Assembly (NCBI GenBank): GCA_028875335.1
Contig: JAPPEF010000247.1
Span: forward strand, 1-12,049
Reading direction: 5' to 3'
Source of the DNA: Gemmatimonadota bacterium
GTDB lineage: Bacteria; Latescibacterota; UBA2968; UBA8231
Length of the DNA: 12,049 nt
The notes under the pieces were generated by a model. The model was not told the DNA's origin. It made no database searches and saw nothing but the letters and a program-made list of their open reading frames with translations. The translations under genes and the position numbers were made by a program. Every line of letters begins with the position of its first letter. Position 1 is the first letter of the stretch. This document shows, in pieces, positions 6,848 to 12,049 of this stretch.

Positions 6848-8063
6848 TTCTCAGTTCCTGTAAAGCATCTACCAGTAGATCTACATGGTCAAAGCCGTTG
6901 CAGATGTGGGTGGAAACGCGCATCCAGTGTCCAGCGTCGCTTTTTGCCGTCGGCACAGTGATTCGATATCGCTTATAAAGATCTAGATCGTCGAATCCAG
7001 AGAGGTGGAAGGCTGAGATGGAGCCGGATAGGGCGGGTGCAGAGGGCGTGAGCTGTTTTGCCCAGCCAGTTGCAGCCAACTGATCCCGCAGATAGGCCGC
7101 TAACTGGCGACCCCTTTGGCGAATCCGCTCCTTGCCAATCGCCTCTTGAAATTCAATTGCCGTGCCGACGGCTGCAAAACAGGCTTGGTCCCGGGTCCCC
7201 CAGTTTTCAATGCCCCACATAAATGGGCGGTCATTGATCCGCAGAATGCCATCTGCTCCTCTTTGCGCGCCTTCTCGGCTGTACCCCCAACTTACAACAA
7301 CGTGATTGAGCTGCTCTTGTCCCGCAGGCGAAGCATAAAGAAAGCCAGTGCCCTTGGGCGCGCACAGCCATTTGTGACAGTTGCCGCCGTAAAAGTCGCA
7401 GCCGAGATCCAGTAGGTCCAGCGGGATCATGCCCGGAGCGTGTGCGCCATCTACTACAATCAGCGCTCCGCGGTCGTGTGCAAGTCGGGCGAGGGCTTTG
7501 ATGGGAGTAATCAGGCCCGTACCAGTGGTGATATGGCTGCACAAGACCAGCTTGGTGCGGTCTGTAAATTCGTGGTCAAAAGCGTTCAGGATGTCTTCAG
7601 GGCGCTCGGGAAGGATGGGAATTTGGGCGCGTTTGACCACTACACCGCGACGGCGTTCAGCCAGATGCAGACAGTTGTCAATAGCGCCGTATTCTTGGTT
7701 TGACGCGAGGATTTCGTCGCCGGGACGCCAATCCAGTCCGTGCACTGCCATGTTGATGGCCATAGTAACATTGGCAGCAAAAGCAATATCCTCTGCTGGC
7801 GCATTGATAAAAGAACCTAGACGAGCGCGGGCGTTATCTACAACACCGTAATATTTTCCTCGATGCCGGGTAGGGCTGCGTTCAACATCTTCTAGGATCT
7901 CCAACATTTTCTCGAATACGGGCTTGGGCTGCGAACCAAAAGAGCCGGTATTGAGATAGATTTCATCCGGCGCGATCATGTACTGGTTGCGGATCGACTG
8001 CCAGTAGACTTCCTCTTTCGCCGAAGTCGGCCAAGCAGCGCAGAGATGGGTCAAGGGTTCCAT
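6840..8063 (-). CDS. PLP-dependent aminotransferase class V, isopenicillin-N-epimerase-like
   Basis: This 407-aa fold-type I PLP enzyme belongs to the class V group that contains isopenicillin N epimerase (CefD) and related cysteine-desulfurase-like proteins. Evidence includes the N-terminal IYLNTGSFGSQPKPV (35-49), VDGAHAPG with cofactor residues Asp205 and His208, and the CefD-like GGNCHKWLCAPKGTGFLY, in which Lys231 should form the Schiff base. Further family segments are ENWGTRD in the middle and RVSTHICN near the C terminus. The length is typical. The ATG at 8063 has AGAGG very close (3 bases), while WQSIRNQY matches the usual N-terminus, so I keep this start. It lies 9 bp after the MBL gene and overlaps AAC(3). 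No isopenicillin N synthase or other beta-lactam gene is nearby, so the reaction (epimerase, lyase, desulfurase or aminotransferase) is open. Confidence 0.88.
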   Translation of the reverse strand: MEPLTHLCAAWPTSAKEEVYWQSIRNQYMIAPDEIYLNTGSFGSQPKPVFEKMLEILEDVERSPTRHRGKYYGVVDNARARLGSFINAPAEDIAFAANVTMAINMAVHGLDWRPGDEILASNQEYGAIDNCLHLAERRRGVVVKRAQIPILPERPEDILNAFDHEFTDRTKLVLCSHITTGTGLITPIKALARLAHDRGALIVVDGAHAPGMIPLDLLDLGCDFYGGNCHKWLCAPKGTGFLYASPAGQEQLNHVVVSWGYSREGAQRGADGILRINDRPFMWGIENWGTRDQACFAAVGTAIEFQEAIGKERIRQRGRQLAAYLRDQLAATGWAKQLTPSAPALSGSISAFHLSGFDDLDLYKRYRITVPTAKSDAGHWMRVSTHICNGFDHVDLLVDALQELRNE

Positions 8064-8072
8064 TTTCCTCTA

Positions 8073-8939
8073 TCAAGCGTCGAATGACAGCGATAATCCG
8101 TCAAATGCTATTCTGTAGCCATGTGCTGCGGCATACTCGTCCAGTTCGTCGTGCTCCAAGCATCCCTCATGTGAGATGTGAGTCGCGTAAGCCTTTGCGT
8201 TGTCCTTGAGAAGGCCGCTGCGCCGAAATCGATCGACGTGACCTATGACGTCAACGGACGCCAGATGATCGGGCGGACTAGCGTCAAAGCCAATGCCGTA
8301 CGTGTGATCGAGGACGAGCAAATCGAACTGCGTGCCTGCAATCAGAAGGTGCTCCCATACCTGCTCTGATAGAACCGAGGTATCAGTGCCGTAAAATATG
8401 GCGTGCTGTCCTTGCTCGATTGCGTAAAGCAGGCATCCCTTTTCAGTGCCGTGGTTCGCGGGATACCCTGTGAAACGGTAGTCACCGATGACTTGAATTT
8501 TGAACGGCTCGACGGTCAGCAGATTGATCTTCAGGGCGCGCTGTGTGTCTTGAGCGAAAATACTTCCGTATTCGCATCTGCTGCCCAAAACCTCATCAAT
8601 AGACCTCAGCGCATCGCTTGAACCTGCTAGCAGCATTTCCTGAGCGACGACCGTTGCGTATTCCTCGTGTCTCGACATGAGGAACTCGGGGTCAAAGTGG
8701 TCCGCGTGGGCATGTGTCAATAGGCAGATACTGATGCCAGTCAGAGAAACGTCGTGGGCAAATGACGCGGTCGCTATGTCTGGCCCAATATCCACGAGCA
8801 GGTCATCGTTGATTGCGATGGACGACCGTCTGCGAAGGTTCTTGCCAGCGGCCCGCCTCGCGTCTGAGCACGCCTGACATACGCAGAAAGGTATTGGCAT
8901 TGACGGCGCGGCTGATGTTCCGAGAAACGTCACTTGCAA
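8073..8939 (-). CDS. MBL-fold metal-dependent hydrolase, PhnP-like
   Basis: This 288-aa protein has the metallo-beta-lactamase fold. The start, VTFLGTSAAPS, is followed by an FCVCQAC cluster (Cys19, Cys21, Cys24), then the metal signature LTHAHADH (His76, His78, Asp80, His81). Later ligands are likely His163 (PANHG), Asp186 (FYGTDTS) and a His in YATHISHEG (251-259). The CxCxxC cluster near the N terminus is characteristic of PhnP-type phosphodiesterases and of PqqB-like proteins, where it binds a structural zinc. PhnP hydrolyses a cyclic ribose phosphate in phosphonate breakdown, but no phn genes are visible, so the substrate is unknown; classical beta-lactamase activity is unlikely. The start is TTG at 8939, with a GGAG 12 bases upstream inside the end of the methyltransferase gene. 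An alternative GTG start two codons later cannot be excluded. Confidence 0.87.
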   Translation of the reverse strand: MQVTFLGTSAAPSMPIPFCVCQACSDARRAAGKNLRRRSSIAINDDLLVDIGPDIATASFAHDVSLTGISICLLTHAHADHFDPEFLMSRHEEYATVVAQEMLLAGSSDALRSIDEVLGSRCEYGSIFAQDTQRALKINLLTVEPFKIQVIGDYRFTGYPANHGTEKGCLLYAIEQGQHAIFYGTDTSVLSEQVWEHLLIAGTQFDLLVLDHTYGIGFDASPPDHLASVDVIGHVDRFRRSGLLKDNAKAYATHISHEGCLEHDELDEYAAAHGYRIAFDGLSLSFDA

Positions 8940-8942
8940 AGC

Positions 8943-9704
8943 TTAGCCGTTCTCCGTCGCGGTGCAGAAGCAAAGCTGATGCCTAGAGTCCGGCTCAAAA
9001 GCGTCTCGGTCCCAGCTCCCGAACTTCTCGTTGATCCTTATCCCATTGTACTTTAGCAGGGCATCCAGTTCCTGCGGGAAATACATCCTGAGATTCAGAC
9101 CGCCAACGATCTCATCAGAGTCCCCTCTGTAGTGCACCATGCGCGCGATCTGGGTGTCTGCTTCATACCTATAGGACTGCGTCACTTGCACCTCTTGTCC
9201 AGTTTCATCGTCTGTGTAGCGAGAGAATGGATACCGTCTGCTTGGGTCGCGATTGAGGATCTCCAGCCCAGGGACAAAGACGTCCAAAATGAAGTAACCA
9301 CCCGGAGCGAGATGACGCTTTACGCAGCGAATGCACTCCTCGAAATCCGCTAGGTCGTGCAGGTGCCATAGTGCGTTGCTCAGTAGTAAGATTGACCCAT
9401 ACTGCCTACCGGTGTCAAAGCGGCGTATATCGTCGAGGATCCAGTTGACCTTCACCTGTTTGCCCTCGGCCTTTGACTTGGCAAGGCTAAGCATCGGCTC
9501 CGAATAGTCGATCCCCGTGACTTCAAGGCCGTGCTCTGCCAAGGGAATCACTATCCGGCCTGTTCCACAAGCAAGCTCCAAGACCCCTCCGCGGGAGGCG
9601 AGCTCAGCCAGAAACCAATCTGGAAGTGTAGCATACGCGCCGTAGTACTGATCGTATTTGGCTGGGGCCAGATAGTCTGCGTCGATTGATTTTTCTTTTG
9701 TCAT
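8943..9704 (-). CDS. Class I SAM-dependent methyltransferase
   Basis: This 253-aa Rossmann-fold methyltransferase uses S-adenosylmethionine. Motif I is VLELACGTGR (41-50), motif II ends in the acidic GIDYSEPML (64-72), the adenine-binding region has ILDDIRRFD (89-97), motif IV is LSNALWHL (109-115 region), and GGYFILDVF forms the post-I strand. The N-terminal AKYDQYYG and the C-terminal beta extension (MVHYRG, GLNLRMYFPQELDALLKYNGI) fit the small-molecule methyltransferase group that includes the ubiE/tellurite-type relatives. No protein or RNA substrate domain is attached. The ATG at 9704 has no strong ribosome binding site. It is the first gene of the tight four-gene unit, three bases before the MBL gene, and is preceded by a 101-bp intergenic region that could hold a promoter, although I see no convincing -35/-10 pair there. 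Confidence 0.88.
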   Translation of the reverse strand: MTKEKSIDADYLAPAKYDQYYGAYATLPDWFLAELASRGGVLELACGTGRIVIPLAEHGLEVTGIDYSEPMLSLAKSKAEGKQVKVNWILDDIRRFDTGRQYGSILLLSNALWHLHDLADFEECIRCVKRHLAPGGYFILDVFVPGLEILNRDPSRRYPFSRYTDDETGQEVQVTQSYRYEADTQIARMVHYRGDSDEIVGGLNLRMYFPQELDALLKYNGIRINEKFGSWDRDAFEPDSRHQLCFCTATENG

Positions 9705-9805
9705 TTCAGATTCAGTTCACAACGTGTCGAATTCCGGTCCGAAGTGGCTCCTCCATAGGCTCTGAATTCGGCCATCCCGTATATTTGGGTATTCCATCCA
9801 GCGAG

Positions 9806-10276
9806 TCATAGTAGCATCGTCAGGCCGATTTCCTCACCATACGTCTTGCCATTACGGACAAAACCGCATTTTTCGTAGAAGCCGACAGGACTCCCTTCGC
9901 CGAGCCTACAACTTACAAGCAGTTCCTTGGCCTGGGGACGGGTTTTGACGTATGTCACCAACAGCTCGATGGCGCGGCGGCCGAAACTTAGGCCGTGATA
10001 AGGCTCGGCGACCATGAAGCGCCAGAGGAAATACTCAGACTTCTCGACATCGTCGTGGAGCATCACAAATCCAACCGGCTCTTCATCAGCGTATATGGCG
10101 CGAAACCAGGCCTTGGGCTCGAAGTATGCTTGGGCGATGGAGAAGGCATTGGTGGCAACAAAGTTCTTCTTGGGTTCCGTGAGGGTGTTGCTCAGGCCGC
10201 AGACTGCCCCTACAGTGTCGGCATTAACTGCGCGTAAGCTTACGGTGGCGTTGGCTTCGATTTTTTCTTCAGACAT
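9806..10276 (-). CDS. GNAT-family N-acetyltransferase (diamine-acetyltransferase-like)
   Basis: This 156-aa GNAT protein should transfer an acetyl group from acetyl-CoA to an amine. The core runs from VSLRAV (12-17) through the substrate-side helices, then PVGFVMLHDD (67-76), FLWRFMVAEPYHGLSFGRRAIELL (83-106, the acetyl-CoA pyrophosphate loop in the form HGLSFGRRA) and GFYEKCGF (132-139), which is the usual C-terminal FYEKxGF motif. The overall order, especially the WRFMVA...HG...GRRAIELL block, resembles spermine/spermidine-type acetyltransferases such as BltD and PaiA, though I cannot assign the substrate. The ATG at 10276 has GGAG six bases upstream (complement of 10283-10286). It lies 50 bp after the kinase-like gene and is separated from the methyltransferase by 101 bp. 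Confidence 0.88.
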   Translation of the reverse strand: MSEEKIEANATVSLRAVNADTVGAVCGLSNTLTEPKKNFVATNAFSIAQAYFEPKAWFRAIYADEEPVGFVMLHDDVEKSEYFLWRFMVAEPYHGLSFGRRAIELLVTYVKTRPQAKELLVSCRLGEGSPVGFYEKCGFVRNGKTYGEEIGLTMLL

Positions 10277-10326
10277 TTAGAACTCCACTGTTGACTGCAA
10301 TTTGTAAGTCTATCCAAACACATGGA

Positions 10327-11298
10327 TCAAAATTCAATGGGATCTATAGAGGCTGCCCGTAATATCTCCTCTCCCATTTTGATCGCTTGCGGTAAATCGC
10401 GCATTTGCTCACTAATGGGCCAATTGGTCACAGGGCCCACATCGTGTTTTTCTAAAATCCTCAGATCTTGGGCTAATCTCCAAGCTTGATTTACAGCCCA
10501 GACCACTGGGAAAGAGGCCACTTCGTCCATAGTAAGAGAACGTGTTTGATGGTAACCTTTTAGGACATCGGCGATCTCAAGGGGTGTGAGGGGGCGACCG
10601 TGCCTCTTGTCGCTACCCATGAGCCATTTGTTGCGGATCTTTCCTATATCCGATAATTGAGGATCATATTTACAATTGAAGTCGATGAGCCCTAATGATT
10701 GCCCATGCTTGAGTACATTGGGGGCACGTAGATCTCCGTGGACGAGTCCAAAGCGAACTCGAAAGTTTCGGTGATCGTTGCGAATTTGGGAGCGAAATGC
10801 TCGAACATATTCGTCGTGATGTCGCTCAGCAGCCCAGGTCTCGGCTTTTCGCAGGGTAAGATCAATCCAATCACCTAGTGGCAGGATTTGCCCCGGCATG
10901 TGTTCAAACTCGTACATGACAGAATACAACTTGCCTAAAGTACGGCCTACATCAAATAAGACATCTAAATCTGTATTGGAACATCCATCGCCTGGCAATT
11001 CCTGTTCCACCGACAGCGTCTTCTGACCCAGCGCGATGGAGAGATCGCCGTTGGAAGTTGGGACGATGTCTGGTACGGGACATCCGGCAGCATGTAATCT
11101 ATCGACGAGTTCTACGAGCTGGACACTCGTCAGACCGTCACGAGGAAAACCAATGCGTGCGATGCCGCATCCCTCTATCCGAAATATCCGAGGCGATTTC
11201 CATGGAGAAACTGCTTCGGGTGCGATGCCCCAATGCCTGCTAAGGGCATCAGCTACGGCCTCTTGTGATAGAAGTTCAACCAATGCTGTGCTATTCAA
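10327..11298 (-). CDS. Aminoglycoside-phosphotransferase-like kinase
   Basis: This 323-aa protein has the APH / choline-kinase fold, which phosphorylates hydroxyls of small molecules such as aminoglycosides, macrolides, homoserine or methylthioribose. The Brenner loop LVHGDLRAPNVL (185-196) supplies catalytic base Asp189 and Asn194, and LIDFNCK (204-210) gives the metal-binding Asp206. The N-lobe shows FRIEGCGIARIGFP, with arginine where classical kinases have lysine, as is frequent in this superfamily, then VQLVELVDRLHAAGCPVPDIVP. The only usable start in frame is TTG at 11298, with no good ribosome binding site; a stop occurs upstream at 11347-11349. The gene is visibly A+T richer than the envelope operon: bases 10441-10500 contain 24 G/C of 60, against 38 of 60 at 1141-1200. 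That suggests separate ancestry, but I sampled only short stretches. Substrate unknown. Confidence 0.85.
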   Translation of the reverse strand: MNSTALVELLSQEAVADALSRHWGIAPEAVSPWKSPRIFRIEGCGIARIGFPRDGLTSVQLVELVDRLHAAGCPVPDIVPTSNGDLSIALGQKTLSVEQELPGDGCSNTDLDVLFDVGRTLGKLYSVMYEFEHMPGQILPLGDWIDLTLRKAETWAAERHHDEYVRAFRSQIRNDHRNFRVRFGLVHGDLRAPNVLKHGQSLGLIDFNCKYDPQLSDIGKIRNKWLMGSDKRHGRPLTPLEIADVLKGYHQTRSLTMDEVASFPVVWAVNQAWRLAQDLRILEKHDVGPVTNWPISEQMRDLPQAIKMGEEILRAASIDPIEF

Positions 11299-11330
11299 TA
11301 TGAAGTGATAATCACACCTGCTAGCGATCT

Positions 11331-11849
11331 TTATAAGGTAGACAAGTCAAGCCGGAAGCGGATTTGTCGTCCTTCATCTCGGACGCCACCATCGCGGCTC
11401 CACCCCATGGCCTCGTAGAAGGCAGTTCCTCGCTCATAGCCTTCTACGGTCCACACTATCGCCTCATCGTAGCCGTCCGCAACCAGATGGCGCAGAGCGA
11501 CAGACATCAATGCCTTGCCAATACCTGTGCGCCAGTGCGACGGATATACAGCGATAGTATCAAGTTCGCCGAGGCGTGCGTCCACCGGATCTCGGCTGGG
11601 GCCAATGCCGACGAACCCTGCAATTGAACTCATACGCTCAGCTACCCACCAACGATGTGGGACTGGCTGAGCAAGATCATGGCGCCAGCGTTCAATAAGA
11701 ACTGGCGTCACAGTTCTATCGGCCTGCGATAGTAGTGTGCCAAATCCAGCGTTCCACGAATCGATGTAAATCTGCACCACAGTCTCGGCGTCAGCGGGGG
11801 TAGCGGATCGGATCGTTGGTGGCAAGTCTTGTGTCCTGTCTGGTTTCAT
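11331..11849 (-). CDS. GNAT-family N-acetyltransferase
   Basis: This 172-aa GNAT enzyme is a different subgroup from the one at 9806-10276. The N-terminal TIRSATPADAETVVQIYIDSW (12-32) is the typical first strand and helix. The acetyl-CoA site is LDTIAVYPSHWRTGIGKALM (96-115), in which R-T-G-I-G-K is the RxxGxG/A pyrophosphate loop. The FYEAMGW at 144-150 is the standard C-terminal motif. Similar sequences are annotated only as general GNAT acetyltransferases, so the acceptor is unknown. Its ATG abuts the stop codon of the preceding PHP-family gene (TAGATG), implying co-translation; an AAGGGG 16 bases upstream is too distant to be a strong binding site. It lies 32 bp before the kinase gene. 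Confidence 0.88.
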   Translation of the reverse strand: MKPDRTQDLPPTIRSATPADAETVVQIYIDSWNAGFGTLLSQADRTVTPVLIERWRHDLAQPVPHRWWVAERMSSIAGFVGIGPSRDPVDARLGELDTIAVYPSHWRTGIGKALMSVALRHLVADGYDEAIVWTVEGYERGTAFYEAMGWSRDGGVRDEGRQIRFRLDLSTL

Positions 11850-12049
11850 CTATGTGCCGCAGCCCCTTGGGAGCTGCCAATCCGTGCTAAATCCAGTCTG
11901 CGTTAGTATTTCGATCCCTTTCTCAAGATGTAATCCAACTCCCGCGACCCCATGTGAATCGTCGCCTGGGACGCAAGGGACGCCAAGATCCAGCGCCATT
12001 TCCAAGATAGATTTGGATACGTAAGGTTCAGATCCGCCCTTTTCGAGGG
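11850..12049 (-). CDS. PHP-family phosphoesterase, C-terminal fragment (histidinol-phosphatase-like)
   Basis: Read from the right edge on the minus strand, the first full codon is at 12047 and the frame stays open to the TAG at 11850-11852. The 65 visible residues include GGSEPYVSKSILEMALDLGV, then PCVPGDDSHG and a terminal helix GLHLEKGIEILTQTGF. This matches the end of the PHP domain in HisJ-type histidinol phosphatases and relatives, where a (G)SDAH motif supplies the last metal ligands; here it reads GDDSH with Asp and His kept. The N-terminal two-thirds lies outside the window, so the assignment to histidine biosynthesis is not secure; other PHP phosphoesterases are possible. It sits directly upstream of the GNAT gene with no intergenic base. 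Confidence 0.7.
   Translation of the reverse strand, partial: LEKGGSEPYVSKSILEMALDLGVPCVPGDDSHGVAGVGLHLEKGIEILTQTGFSTDWQLPRGCGT

Noticed and set aside
9726..9772. Inverted repeat GTCGAATTC / GAATTCGGC in the 101-bp intergenic region
   Set aside because: A 9-bp stem with one wobble and a 29-base loop built around two EcoRI-type palindromes is weak. It has no T-run and no attC-like organisation.
9705..11330. Integron attC sites between the resistance-type genes
   Set aside because: Gaps are 101, 50 and 32 bp and show no RYYYAAC / GTTRRRY core pairs or long imperfect palindromes.

Overview
The window looks like chromosomal DNA of a Gram-negative bacterium. Two lipoprotein signal peptides, an LpoB-type activator of peptidoglycan synthases and an outer-membrane beta-barrel imply a double membrane. 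The C-terminal YPNPFN-type FlgD/Por-sorting domain on a WD40 protein is common in the FCB group and related candidate phyla (Latescibacterota, Poribacteria and similar). That taxonomic placement is an inference; there is no rRNA or tRNA here to confirm it. I found no CRISPR array, insertion sequence, recombination site or RNA gene.

Left part (1-4262, plus strand, G+C rich). The window opens inside a secreted WD40-repeat protein whose blades are nearly identical 126-bp DNA repeats. After a 136-bp gap comes a compact four-gene envelope operon: a 480-aa TPR lipoprotein resembling COG3014, an unrecognised 279-aa exported protein, an LpoB-family lipoprotein, and a 185-aa outer-membrane beta-barrel. 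Each of the three downstream genes has an AGGAG-type ribosome binding site on or just after the previous stop codon. The operon ends at a long hairpin (4281-4320) that serves both strands. COG3014 and LpoB are known neighbours in other bacteria, so this is best read as a cell-wall synthesis or envelope-integrity module with two extra, undescribed partners.

Middle (4329-6026). A nitrilase-superfamily amidohydrolase (minus strand) and a beta-phosphoglucomutase-like HAD phosphatase (plus strand) diverge from a 117-bp intergenic region with a plausible sigma70 promoter. The HAD gene meets the next block tail to tail with overlapping stop codons.

Right part (6023-12049, all minus strand). Eight genes are read right to left: the C-terminal end of a PHP-family phosphoesterase, a GNAT acetyltransferase, an aminoglycoside-phosphotransferase-like kinase, a second GNAT acetyltransferase, then after a 101-bp gap a tight four-gene unit of SAM methyltransferase, PhnP-like metallo-beta-lactamase-fold hydrolase, isopenicillin-N-epimerase-like PLP enzyme and AAC(3)-type N-acetyltransferase. 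Gaps inside that unit are 3, 9 and -8 bp. Nearly every product is a small-molecule modifying enzyme, and several belong to antibiotic-resistance superfamilies. The block looks like an accessory tailoring, detoxification or self-protection locus, but its substrate cannot be read from sequence alone. Two genes start with TTG, and the kinase gene is visibly more A+T rich than the envelope operon.
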